A program made the position numbers and the translations under genes. The notes under the pieces were generated by a model. It had not been told where the DNA came from. It saw only the letters and a list, made by a program, of their open reading frames with translations, and ran no database searches. A DNA stretch of 64,000 nucleotides from NCBI GenBank assembly GCA_946803715.1, contig CAMPET010000095.1:145039-209038 (forward strand), in the 5' to 3' direction. This stretch comes from Beroe ovata. Its lineage: Eukaryota > Ctenophora > Nuda > Beroida > Beroidae. Shown piece by piece: positions 1-11,400 of the stretch (within the stretch, counting starts at the first letter, position 1; the number at the start of each line of letters is the position of its first letter).

Positions 1-34
<34 letters not shown>

Positions 35-45
35 AAACACACATG
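1..45. repeat. (AC)n microsatellite at the window edge
   Basis: An uninterrupted AC dinucleotide run with two A-rich interruptions near its end. Nothing coding is visible in it. Confidence 0.95.
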
Positions 46-284
46 ACACAACAAAATACGTTAAACGTGTAGGATAGCGTCTAGTTGGTTACCATCAAAG
101 GTTCTAAAAGTGTCTGCAGTGTCATAAAATGGCATAACGAATGCCTGTCTGATTCGCGGCGAAATTCACGCCACATCAGATGATCACGAATGGAAATTGG
201 AAACCACGACACGAACACAGGAAAATTCACACAACTGGGACAACAAAACCATGCAACCAAAACCTCACCGCGGAACAGTATCAC

Positions 285-418
285 GCCACAGCTATACACC
301 AAAATCACGCCGTGTATACACAGCTATACACCAAAATCACGCCGTGTATACACAGATATACAACAAAATCACACCATGTATACACAGATATACAACACAA
401 TCACGCCGTGTATACTAG
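285..418. repeat. Tandem repeat, about 31-33 bp unit
   Basis: About four units, each containing GTGTATACAC followed by a stretch like ATACACCAAAATCACGC. Several frames are open only because of the repeat. It lies immediately downstream, on the minus strand, of the MEINOX exon and so is probably intronic. The same GTGTATACAC core occurs in the unrelated 35-bp arrays at 11757-11905 and 18100-18247. Confidence 0.85.
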
Positions 419-428
419 GGATACTAAC

Positions 429-640
429 CAGTGCATCGGTTTCCTCATCTCCACTAAGGCAGGACTTGGAGGTGGAGCAAAGCTGCTGGAAGAAGAGGTT
501 GACATCCTCGTTGGCAAGGTGACTCAACTCTTGGGACGAACTGGTGGTTTCAGCACAACGCTCCATGAGTTGGGATAGCAGTGGGAGCATCGGGTGCTTC
601 CTCAATTTATCTTTGATATGGTCTGCGTCACACCGCTGTC
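429..640 (-). CDS. MEINOX-domain exon of a TALE-class (MEIS/PREP-like) homeobox gene, partial
   Basis: This is a 212-bp internal exon bounded by a CAG acceptor (641-643) and a GTTAGT donor at 428. Its translation contains DADHIKDKLRKHPMLPLL followed by a ...ERC...NEDV..FFQQL...DEETDALV pattern. In MEIS and PREP proteins the first MEINOX half has the order HP(L/M)xPLL..hhE(K/R)C, NxDh..F..Q, then (D/N)PExDNL(M), so both the motifs and their spacing agree. TALE proteins of this class are nuclear cofactors for PBX/Hox complexes. The homeodomain would lie further downstream on the minus strand, beyond the left edge, and is not seen. The wording near the end (DEETDALV) is slightly closer to PREP than to MEIS. 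The exon needs one carried base from upstream, which does not match the phase of the candidate exon at 2062-2165, so an exon may be missing between them or these may be two genes. Confidence 0.68.
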
Positions 641-2061
641 CTGAAAAAGCGGGGAATTTGCCACGACCAGTGTGTGATTGAGGGAGAGAGAGGGGGAGTT
701 ACTTGTCGAGTAGTGTCAAGAGAGAGTGCGTTCAGCGTGACACGCGGGCAATGAGTGATATGGTGTGTGTATTTCACTTTGAATCGCACGAGATGAAGAT
801 CTCCGAATTTGTCAAGGTGACAACTGATCTAGAACGATTCACTGAACGGGCTTAGTGCTCAATTGACTCACATTTCAGTCAGATAACTATGATATATTCG
901 CTAACTTATGGCTCGATTCACGGGGAAAATTTCATCATCGTGATTTTTGATAGTCGTTTCTGGGGTGCTCACCCAGTTACTGCAATGGAGCAATTGACGC
1001 ATCGAATAGCCGATTGTTACCTACGGCAGCAAGAGGATATAATAAGCTGTGTCAGTGACCGCTGTCCGATTGAGCGCAGACCATATTATATTGTGCCGTG
1101 TCGCCAGCCCTCTCTCTCGCTCCCCTCATTTGGTGAATCATAGTGAGGTGTTTTCGAGTTCATTGTGTTACATGAAATGGAGTACATAATCACGGGGCAC
1201 ATAGCTCAAACAATGGACTTGTCGACTACAATAGAGTAGCGACTGTATATATGTGTGACGCGCGGGGAGTTGACGGGTTGATGGAAGTAAACTTGACAGA
1301 TACATTCATCACAATGAGCCACTTGAGTGGCTATTGTTAACGGTGAGTGGGGGGACTATTATAGGGATTCCACCACACTAACCAATGTTTTTGACTTGGT
1401 TCATGAGAAGGTCCATAGGGTTGCTCCCAGCTTTTGAGCCTGGCTCCCGTCTGGCGCTACACCTGGGTTATAAGAATATAACTTTTCCAGCTGCACAATA
1501 GTTCACATCAAGCCACCCCAAAGTGAACTTGATTGACCTAGTTCGTGCTGGTTAAAAATGACAAAGGGAAAGTTAAGACAATGAAATTTCAATGACCGAA
1601 AGCACAAAAAGGTGGCACGAAAACAACGAATTATAATCTGAATGTGATTGATATAATTTGAAACTTGGCGCTCCTCGGAAATTGTGGAAATTCAAACAAA
1701 AGAACGGCTCCATAATTTGAGACTTAATTTAACAAATTTTTGTTTCATAACGTGACCTGGAACATCTTATTTAACTGGGAGCGTTCGATGAAGATGAGAA
1801 ACCCAGAGTATGATATATAACGTGTGAAATGTCCTATATCAAGTGGCCTCGCCCATTTGAGTAATGGATATTTGCTAGCAGTTTGTCAGGCTGATAAATA
1901 GATTAATTGGCAGTCAAGTAAGATAGTATAATATATAAACTTCACGACAGAATAGTATTTGATTCTTTGACTGATTACGGACTATTATAATTGGATGATG
2001 ATAACCCCATCCCAATCACATTACCCAATCAGTACTCCCCGTTGGTATTTTCACAACTCAC

Positions 2062-2165
2062 GCTTTGAATGCACTCTGAGGTTGAGAGGTGGCAGGGGCT
2101 GAACTGGCTCCGGCTTCCGGCTCAGTGCTCACACTCGGCTCATCAGCTGACTGACCCTCTGATTC
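2062..2165 (-). CDS. Candidate coding exon, low-complexity S/E/P/A-rich
   Basis: The 104-bp segment has a TAG acceptor and a strong GTGAGT donor. It starts in phase 0, which matches the end of the candidate exon at 2564-2698, and leaves two bases. The translation is a disordered Glu/Ser/Pro/Ala-rich linker ending in SQPQSAFK. It may belong to the MEINOX gene, but its phase does not join directly to the 429-640 exon. No domain is recognised. Confidence 0.4.
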
Positions 2166-2563
2166 CTAGATAAATAGTACACGATAAATGGAAGAGTAGA
2201 TTGTGTACCGGGGTTGTTTCGTCGGAAATCCAACTATTGTTCATGTTTTGTACCCTACTGCCCATGGCACATGAAATATACTTTATCTTATCAAATTAGG
2301 GATCCAGAACTATGTTACAACATTGAGCCTTGTTTAGAGATTTAGTTATTCATACGATGTTAATCATTCTCTGTATTTATATAACTTCTCTCTCTCAATG
2401 ATTTCGACTGAAATCACATGATCTGTGATCAATGGCGACTCCATTACGGATGTGGTCTAGGTGTGGTCACCGATCTATCTATCTACGGGATTTTGCTTCT
2501 CTTTTGACCGTTTTCAGGGGAATTAAGCGGTCCTGCACGGAGCCATAACCTCGAACTGTTTAC

Positions 2564-2698
2564 CTTCCGAGTGGAATACGTAGTCCTATCTTCAATCTCT
2601 TCAATCTTCCGTTTGAAGCAGTTTAGAGGGATGTTTTCTTGCTCTTGGAACTGCATTATTGCCATTGCATCTAACAATGGGAGGGTGTTATTGGTTGG
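2564..2698 (-). CDS. Candidate coding exon, unidentified
   Basis: The 135-bp segment (45 codons, phase 0 to 0) is flanked by a TAG acceptor and a GTAAAC donor. It encodes a predicted helical peptide containing LLDAMAIMQFQEQENIPLN and a basic-acidic tail (FKRKIEEIEDR). It is in phase with the next exon at 2062-2165. I do not recognise the family. It could be an upstream exon of the MEINOX gene or of a separate gene. Confidence 0.4.
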
Positions 2699-5557
2699 CT
2701 AGAAACGGGTCGATAAGCATGAAAAAACAAAAGGAAATGCGACAATGAGGGTTGAAGCATAGCGTCAAGCTGTCACGGCCCCTAGAACGATACATTTATG
2801 TTATTGAAATTGAATTGTGCCCTACCACAATATGTATCGATAGCATGAAAAGGCGTTAAGGGAGGGGAAACACAATGTTAGAACAAAACCAAGATCGTTC
2901 CCACAGCGAAACACAAAGGATAAAAGTGGAAGTAAAGCAACGAAAACACCTAAAAAAGATAGAGAAAAGTGACAACGGGAGAAGTCTGTTTCTGTTATTC
3001 AAATTGAAAGATCGATAAAGAGGTAAAATAACGGCGTACACTTTCGAGGCATCATTAGTTCTGAGCTGTATGGGAGGTCATCTTGTTCGACAGCTAACGA
3101 CAGCACACGCACTATTAGTATAAAGTAATAGAGTTCCGCTAATGTGCTGCCAGGCAGCTCACCAGTGTGTTACAGGGGGAAGAATACTACATCTCGACGA
3201 CTTGAGATCCCTCCGAGAGCTCAGTCTCGAAGTTTGGTCATCAGTCCAGTGGGATCGGTATCCGATTCTTATCAGCCAAGTATTTGATATGGCAAAACAA
3301 GGAGCAGATACTGTGCGCTATATCATCTACTACTACACGGTTACGGCAGGGAAGATTGGCGGTACGAAGCGCAAACACTGAATTACTGTCTGTCTTCAGT
3401 GTGCTGTTCACCAGACAAACGTTCTGTGAGACAACGTCAAATAATATTTCAAGAAGAAGCAGACATATTAGGTACCAATGCAAAGCATAAGTCGCGTTAG
3501 GCAACTGAAATTAAACAATTTATTCATCAAATTAAACAGATAGTTTTTGGCTGTGGACAACAGGAAAGATAATCGATAGTAAACTAGCTGCTGTATGAGA
3601 GGAGCAATTGTTTACTGCTATTGAAATGGAATCTGCTTCAATCAACTGTGCAGTATAAAAATAACATGTTCGTAAAAAGTTGAAAAGTGGTACCCTTTAT
3701 TCGCCATATTACATGTGATTAGGGTCGTATTGTCTTATGTAATTGAGTTGTAATTGCCTCATGATAATAACACATGAAAAACATCTTGATTACCCCACAG
3801 ATGAAAACAGAGAAACTGATTTCTGGGTGCAAGTTTTCATGGGCAATGTTAATTAGACCAACCAATTAAAAGACAAAGACTGTTAAAACTTAAAACGGGT
3901 CCCTGTTGATATGAGGAACCTCATCAAAAACACATATCATATGTGACATTTGCTAAAGGGGAACCCTCAATTACCTACATTTTCTCTTTAGAAGAGGGTA
4001 GGTACTAGGTTTTGGAATGCTATATTATATCTCGATACATGTATGATGCTCATCAGGAAAATTGGTTAATGAGTACCTTTCCCATGTCAATTATATCTGG
4101 GGATAATTAGAGATATATATATATATATAATATCTATATCTATAAATAAGCTTTTGCTATAAAAACATAGGTATTGGGTATGTCATTGTACAGACAACAT
4201 CACGGAAAGCTTCTCTAAACTTCAATACTAAATTGAGAGCAATCAGCCCTTGCATTTAGAAGACCGGCAAATGAATATAGGAAATGTATCAAGCATGTCC
4301 TTAACTCTGACTTACAAAACAACAGGCCACCAATTAAGAAAAGCAGAAACCGATATTAAAAACAGTATGTTTACTGGCTAGGTTACATGGTTCCAATTGG
4401 TTAGCTGTCTAGTCGCCAGACTGAACATACCCTGCATAAACCAGTAAGAAAGTAAAATTACAGTCAATAGTATGATAGGGTAGATGGCTCCAAACATAAA
4501 TTATTCAGTTATTGCATAAACTGGGTTCTCTGTTCTCCAATAGACAAGCAATATAGTGCATCAGCCATTCTTTACTGATTCTCATATCTTATAGCCCACA
4601 AGAAATCGGTATGCATGTTCCACAGGATGCCAAATTCTGGTTCTGGACTAGAACAAGGTGGAATTTGGAAGCATCTATTACTCAATTTAGTGTAAATGAA
4701 AGGGACTCACAATCTCCATTCTGAATAGTTTACCAAAATTTACTGTATAGTGAGCTCCTTCAACTCTTTGATCCATGAATTATTGAGTTCAATGAACAAG
4801 TGCTAAGAGGTGAAATGGGCTTGAAATAGCTGAAGCTACATATGGCCATAGCTTGATGGATTGAGTAATCAATTTGTGAAAAGCAATGTTATAAACAAGT
4901 TGATAATTATATGACAGGAGCAGATTAGTTATTCATCAAGCATTGCAACCTAATTTGGTTTGACCTCTGATGCCTCACATTCATAGGAAGTTAATAATAA
5001 TAATAATAATAAGTGTAATTTAGACACCGCTATTAAGCTTAAAAACCTATACTCTGCNTCTTTGGTCCATCAATAATTGGAATAGAACTGAATGGGCCTT
5101 CTTCACAAATGATATTTCAAGAGTCAAGGGATCTTCTGCAAATTAGATCCTCTTATAGGAAATATCTCTTGTGAAGTATAGCTCTCATAATAGCAATACC
5201 TATCGATGGATTGGCAACATATTCTATCAAACTGCTTCTACCTCCAGCATACATGAAGAAATCATTACAAATTAGCAATTAAAGAATAATATGAACTGCA
5301 GTAACACATCTAATTGCTGAATAATTACATGAATGGTATGATACTGGAGTATCATACCATATCACAGCTCAAAAATTTTACATAAAATCAACAATGCACA
5401 TGTGCAGCACTAAATAAGATTGATTTTTCAATTTTTACTAACTTATTTCAGAACATGGTATAATCATAACAGGCCTTTGACGCGCAGATGCAGATAAAAC
5501 TATAAAAGCGTGCGCGCTAAAAACATGACAGTGGACAGATTTGTCAAATTTTATTTT

Positions 5558-5654
5558 GTCGATCGATGATAGACCCTGTCGAGAATTTAGTTTTGCTCGC
5601 GCGCGGCGCAAGCTTATTCTCACTGAGAATCTCAGACAGCGGTTTAGCATCACC
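5558..5654 (+). mobile_element. GC-rich inverted-repeat-type element, family B, copy 1
   Basis: This copy runs from GTCGATCGATGATAGACC through CCTGTCGAGAATTTAG and a CGCGCGCGGCGCAAG block to the region GGTTTAGCATCACC. Two further copies at 6084-6199 and 6311-6409 carry the same blocks in reverse order on the other strand. It has no coding capacity and looks like a non-autonomous element. Confidence 0.65.
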
Positions 5655-5829
5655 AAATAAATTTGATTTGAACTATATAGCTGTTTATCGCGATCGCGCC
5701 GCCTACTTATACTGCATCGAAGGCCGAAAGATGAAGGCGCGCGCGCCGCACGGCGCACCGGCCAAAAAACGTACGAAGTTGAAACAGTGGACAAATAATA
5801 TAACATCCGGCGCGGCAAATGTTGAATAT

Positions 5830-5924
5830 TTGTAGGATTTTACCCTACCGTCGGTGCGCGCGATTTTCAATCCGCCCCGCCAGGGATAAAATCCCGCCAG
5901 CAAGGGTAGGGTGAAATCCTACAA
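5830..5924 (-). mobile_element. 95-bp MITE, family A (TTGTAGG...CCTACAA), copy 1
   Basis: The terminal inverted repeats begin TTGTAGGATTTTACCCTACC on the left; the right end is its near-perfect complement. The element is flanked on both sides by the 8-bp direct repeat TTGAATAT (5822-5829 and 5925-5932). Two further full copies lie at 49204-49294 and 50100-50200, both in the opposite orientation to this one. It has no coding capacity. An 8-bp target duplication is typical of hAT-type transposition. Confidence 0.85.
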
Positions 5925-6083
5925 TTGAATATTTGAATTCAATTGAATATTTGAATTCAATTGAATATTTGAATATGTTCCCACGTTGCATGGCCAATTC
6001 TTACCCGCATGGCACTCGCGCGGCGTCGCAGTTCAGTGAATCAGTGGTAGAGTGTAGACAGTTCCGTAGTACTAGACAGTATT

Positions 6084-6199
6084 GTCTGGCGATGCTAGAC
6101 CGCTGATGCAAGCCGCGAAGCGCGCGGCTTGCGTCTGAGAATAAGTTTGCGCCGCGCGCGCAAAACGAAATTCTCGACAGGGTCTATTATCGATCGACA
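6084..6199 (-). mobile_element. Family B element, copy 2 (inverted relative to copy 1)
   Basis: It starts GTCTGGCGATGC and ends in the complement of the copy 1 start (GGTCTATTATCGATCGAC). Relative to copy 3 it carries an extra GC-rich segment, GCGAAGCGCGCGGCTTGCG, near 6113-6133. Confidence 0.65.
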
Positions 6200-6310
6200 G
6201 TAGACAGTAGAAATATATGAATATGAAATAGGGGCGCGCAACGTGTGCACAATTAAAATTTTATAATGTGTGCATAATGCGTCAAACTCAATGTGATGTG
6301 TGCATAATTT

Positions 6311-6409
6311 GTCTGGCGATGCTTGACCGCTGATGCAAGCCGCTGAGAATAAGTTTGCGCCGCGCGCGCGCAAAACGAAATTCTCGACAGGGTCTATCAT
6401 CGATCGACA
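6311..6409 (-). mobile_element. Family B element, copy 3
   Basis: It has the same start (GTCTGGCGATGC) and end (ATCGATCGAC) as copy 2, about 110 bp away. The two are nearly identical apart from the internal GC-rich indel, suggesting local duplication of the element. Confidence 0.65.
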
Positions 6410-6914
6410 ATGCATAATGTGATGTGTGCACAATGCAATGTAATGTGTGTACAATGTAATGTGTGCACAATGTCAAATGTAATGTGTCCAATTTCATTGG
6501 ACTCAAATTCCAGTTTCAAGTTTGATGTCCATGATCTTGACTGACTCGAATTCGATGTCCATTGTGTCCACTGAGCATCAATCATTCAATCATCAGCACA
6601 TTGTGTCCATATTTATGTTCATTGGTCATGTGCTGTACAATGGAATTGGACAAAAATGCTCATGGAATAAAAGCTCATGTCCCATGGACCGGGACGTCGC
6701 GTCCATTACAATATTTTGTTCAATGGACACATTTAGTTTTACAATAACAATTACAGTGTCAGATTTCATTTGTCCACTTCACCTGCACGCAGCAAATAGA
6801 AAGTTGGACTGGCGGAACATTTTCATGCATTATGAGTACGACCGTTGAGTTTGTAGCACAAAAAAAATTACAAGCATTGTTTAAGATTAATAATAATGCA
6901 TTTCCAATTCCAAA

Positions 6915-7562
6915 TTACCAGGTGTTGTTAGAAAAATCATTTGAATCATCAGACACACACCATTTCTTATATCCGGGTCCCTCAAACTCATGAACACCAC
7001 CATCCTCAAGTTGGATTGGGGAACCATAATCGCTGATACCACCTAAATTAACATGCAATGTTCCACATCCATTCATGTGGAATTCCACACATTTGATGCT
7101 CCCAACATATTCATTGAACTGACAATTTAAAGCCTCTTGATAGTGATTTTCGTGTGCTCCTCTATGAGTACACTTCATATATTCAGTAGTTGCTCCATCC
7201 TGGCCATGGATCCTGTGAAAATTTCAGGACTGTTGAAGTTGCCTGTAAGTACTACAAACACAAATTTTTACCGCATAACTGATATCTATCAAAATTGAAA
7301 ATATTAACTGGTATGTGCGCACTGCGCATTTTATCACTCTATTTTGATACATTTCAACTTTGATTCTATACGAAGGCGGATAAGTTCCAGAGTTTCTGGT
7401 AATAGAGGGCAACCAAAGCCGGAATTGTTCTCACCTTGCATAGATACCCTTTTCCATTCCAGGAATTTCTTCATAGATTTCTTCAATAACCACTTCCAAT
7501 TGGTGTCCCCAAGCCAAAGTGGCTGTCATACCAAGAAGGATTAATGAAGAGATCATAGTCAT
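6915..7562 (-). CDS. Small secreted cysteine-containing protein, unidentified
   Basis: Two exons (7562-7435 and 7212-6915) join in frame at a GTGAGA donor and a TTTTCACAG acceptor to give about 141 residues. The N-terminus MTMISSLILLGMTATLAWG is a clear signal peptide, so the product is probably secreted. The mature part starts acidic (IEEIYEEIPGMEKG) and continues with spaced cysteines in contexts such as MKCTHRG, ALNCQF, SIKCVEFH, NGCGTLHV and KKWCVSDD. There is no transmembrane segment or GPI signal. The first ATG is at 7562; a second in-frame ATG two codons later could also serve. I do not recognise the family. It lies about 630 bp from the IFT172 stop, on the same strand. Confidence 0.7.
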
Positions 7563-8194
7563 TGACTCAAGTTGCGAACTTAAAACGTGGAAATGAAATG
7601 TTTGTGAAAGTACTCAGGAAACTAGCTTAATTTATAGTACTCGACTTTAATTAGTTTCACTCCTACTCCTAGAGTAATTGTATCATTTGAAAATTTGATT
7701 CTTTATGTAAAGGAATTTCATCGAGCCACAAAACAATAGCTTCATCATAGATCCAGAACCACTGAGAATTAGTTTTAGTTCTATTATAGTTGGAAGTTAT
7801 TTCAATTTTTGCCTTGAAGTTGATAATCTAATTGACGCATTTTGATTGACTTGTGACTGATTCGATCAATCAGTCTTTTCGTCACTTTTTTTAGTTGAAA
7901 TTCTCTAGTTGCTTCTCAATGGCAAAAGCATTGATCAAATTATCACCTGAGCACTTTTATGACTATTATTTTTGATAACAATATTCATTTCTAAGGCACT
8001 AGAACATTGTTAGGGGGCAAAAATTCTCAAAAGCTCCCAAAGTCTGGAATTGGAAGTCAACAGGGCAGACAACTTTACAAGTACAAAGCTGTAGAGTGTA
8101 CCAACAAAAATGTCGCATTATTTTGTGACCGCATGTCATTATAACATTCATGCTCAACCACAGACAATACAGTTTTGGTATAGTTTCTAAGTGT
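7563..8194. other. Intergenic spacer
   Basis: AT-rich sequence between the secreted-protein gene and the IFT172 stop codon. It presumably holds the IFT172 3' UTR. No other gene is visible. Confidence 0.6.
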
Positions 8195-8376
8195 CTATTG
8201 GAAAGAGTAGGATGGGTTTGCTGGTGCACCAGCAAATTGTTGGAGATATGTCAACACATCTTGACATTCCACACTGTGTGACACTTTCCTCGCCATCACG
8301 TACACATTCCAATCATCCTTGTTAGCCACACTCCCGCTGTTCTTGAACGCAATCTCTCCCCTCAGTACTGGATACC
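8195..8376 (-). CDS. IFT172: IFT172 terminal exon (exon 30)
   Basis: This is the last exon of IFT172 and is present only once in the window. It opens after a TTACAG acceptor and encodes the conserved end of the protein: GYP(V/I)LR, then ANKDDWN, KVSHSVECQDVL and a terminal SYSFQ. The human protein ends with the same order (ITGYP, ANKD(D/N)WN, KTSHSPVCQDVL, SFSFQ). It joins exon 29 in phase 1, completing a Gly codon, from either exon 29 copy (8557-8710 or 15071-15224). Confidence 0.93.
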
Positions 8377-8403
8377 CTGTAACATCAGTGTTGGAACTGG
8401 AAC

Positions 8404-11400
8404 TGTGCCAATTATACCCCAATTATATCATGGAAAACCTTGCCAGTAGCGATGAGCTGATACGAATACAGGACTATCATCGATAGGCAAGAAATCCTAT
8501 TCATTATTGAGAATACATCGTAAAACTTGAAAACTAAACAATCGTATCCACGATACCTGTCAGAATGCACTGCTGCGACCTGACATTGTTGTGCACGTTA
8601 AGGAGTGACGCCTCGTAACAGCCCCTCTCATCGGTGTTCAGCACTTGCTGTACCCTCTGATCCATGGATACCGCCAGGACCCACTCTTTCGCTTCCTCTC
8701 TCTCCTCCTCCTACGTGAAATAGATGTGTGTGCGTTATCGCGGATATATTGATACCCGAGTGTCTCCATAGTAACCACCATATACAGCAACGCCGGTTAC
8801 CATGGCAACGCGTTATTAACAGCGAGTTATCAACAAGTATCAGTAACACATGCGATTCTACATACCGGTATGGAGTGTTCCTCAGGCAGCATGATGTCGT
8901 AGGGAACATCAGTATCGGCAAAGTCGCTGTGATCGAGCATGTCAGTGCTGCCGTCTTCAATGGCATCGTATATGTCGAGGAATCGATTCAGGAACACAAA
9001 TGCCATGTTGTTCCACCCAATGTTACGGCATGCGATGCCTGCTTCGTAGAAAGCTTTGTCAGGAAGCAGGTAGTTTGTATATCTCAGTAGTGACACCTGC
9101 AGAAAGAAGGTGTCAAAGTGACACCTACTTCAGGTGTTAGTGTAACACCTATTTCAGGTGTTAGAGTGACACCGACTTCAGGTGTTAGAGTGACATCTAA
9201 TTCAGGTGTCAAAGTGACACCTACTTTGGGTGTTAGTGTAACACCTACTTCGGGTGTTAGTGTGACAGCTATTTCAGGTGTTAGTGTGACACCTACTTCA
9301 GGTGTTAGTGTGACACCTAATTCGGGTGTTAGAGTGACACCTATTTCAGGTGATGGAAGCTAGTGGTGGACGACGCCGGCTGGAAAAGTGGACCCTCCAC
9401 CCTAGACTTAGCACTCACCGCACACTTTGTCCCAATCTCGAAGAGCTGTTTGTGGCCCGCTGAGCTAGTTCTCACAGCTAACAGGTGAGCACATTGGAGC
9501 AGAGAGTTGAACTCCTTGTTGTCAGGTAACTTATCAACCTGCACGCGGGCATGTCAGCGGGCTTTTATCATAGCTCATAGATCAGGAACTACTATTCTGT
9601 GCTGACCATTGTAATAGTAGTTACTTGTTCCTGATCTATGAGCTAACGGACACCGTGGGAAACTTGGCATTTGGCAACCACATCACGGAGTATCCGTGTT
9701 GATTGGAACAACTACTCAATCCACAGATTTGGCATGGGGCGGCATATATTGGACATACCAGTTCTGCTATGACATCACGCAGTGCCGACCAGGTCTTGTA
9801 CGCTGTGAGAGATGAAAACGATTCCATGACAAACAGATCGTTACACAGACGTCTGAAATAATACAAGAGTGTGAACTTCAAATGATCGCAAAGAGGGTTG
9901 ATACGTGTAGTTTGAAAGTAGGAGAGACGATTTGTAGAAAAAAAGTGTCGTCAGTGCCAGTTAACATCGGACATCAGCGAAATCGAAATATAAAATTGTG
10001 GATCACTCATTTCATTTATTATCGATGTTCAGATCAGATTTGCCGACAAACTAGCTCCAAAATTTCTTCGGATTTGAATTCAACGTCTAAAAAAGAACTT
10101 TCCCAGTAAAACTGTATTTGCCGATTTTGGGTATCGGTGTGCTGCACACCTCATGCACTCTACCTGTATAGGTTGAAGTTAGCAGGGTTATCTGACACCC
10201 CATACTGAGTGAACACGCCCAGTGCCTGTATAGCCTGACCATCCTGTAGTAACTGTGCGGCGTACAGGGCCACGTACTTGTTTAACACTTGTCTTCCCTG
10301 TGGGTCATGGGATCAGGAGATGCGGAGAAACACACAAGTAACAGAAATATTATTAGAAGGACATTTTATTATGAAGGACTCCAACCATACTATATAGTAC
10401 GACCATACGATATTAAGTTCCCAGATTGAAGCTGATCTTATCATGAACTCTGATCCTATCCCCATCAATACCTCTTGCTGAGCAGTCTGCAGACACTTGG
10501 CCCATTGCCCTCTATTAGCTAGCAAATCTAACCCCGCTATCACATCTACACTAGCTAGTTCTTCAGCCTTGCCCCGTTTCTTCAGACTCTCAACATACCT
10601 GAATTAAGAATGTCAAGTGATGTCTAATAGTCATGTCTCGACAGCTGACACACTCTATGACAGATCTATGACAGCTCGTTCCACTCACGCTTCCTCGACT
10701 TTCTGTTCGAATTGCGGCGCGTGTTCCCTAGCAACAGCACGTGCACGATCCCACTTGTCTCCCCGTATGAACATGTCGATACTTTGCTTGTAACTCTCGA
10801 CCGACAGGTACGCTTCCCCAGCCTGGAAAAATTCATTTACTCCACGGCCACCAAAACGGAGGCTGTATACTTCAACCTCGCACATCAATGAATACGAAAA
10901 TGTGTTGCTCATATCTTACACTCTCGAATCTTGATATTTCGGCCAGTCGTTGAGCCACGGTGTCACCGACACTGTTCACTTTCATTGGTACAAACTTCAG
11001 TGCTAGCTCCAGTGCTTTATACCAAACCTGATGCGGCGTATGTTTAGTATATCGAAACACAATGATATGTTTTGAAGTGAAAATGACATGTAAGATCGGC
11101 AACGTGGACAATTCATTTGTCGCTATAACCTCCTCCAGGAGAGCGTAGTCTGTCGTCTGCATGACAGTCATCTTGAGGTACGCCTCAATTGCACGGCTGT
11201 AGTCTCCATTAGCCTCCCAGGTCTTTGCTGGCGTCAACATGTCATCCCTGTCACTGAGATATAACAGTTACTGATGTCAACCAGGGAGACCAATAACATG
11301 TGAGTTGTCTGTATAAAACGGAACTATGAGTGTGTGTGGATGGTGACCAATCCCCAAGTTCACCCAATCCACCACCAACTTCATGAGGAAAGTCACTCTC

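Larger units (their letters stand above)
2699..6914. other. Gene-poor AT-rich spacer with simple repeats and small mobile elements
   Basis: No coding unit with splice signals and a recognisable product is supported. Contents: a (TA)n run near 4107-4130, a (TAA)n run near 4993-5011, an ambiguous n near 5058, a cluster of inverted-repeat elements at 5558-6409, and a diffuse ATGTGTGCACAATG-type tandem array near 6255-6490. Short open frames at 3142-3504 lack splice sites or family features. Confidence 0.6.

Noticed and set aside
3142-3504. Overlapping open frames on both strands
   Set aside because: No splice sites, signal peptide or recognisable motif, and neither frame continues; likely chance.
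9118-9363. Open frame with repeated SGVSVTPT units, also on the other strand at 15592-15838
   Set aside because: It is the 24-bp intronic minisatellite, whose unit length is a multiple of three; it lies between two IFT172 exons.
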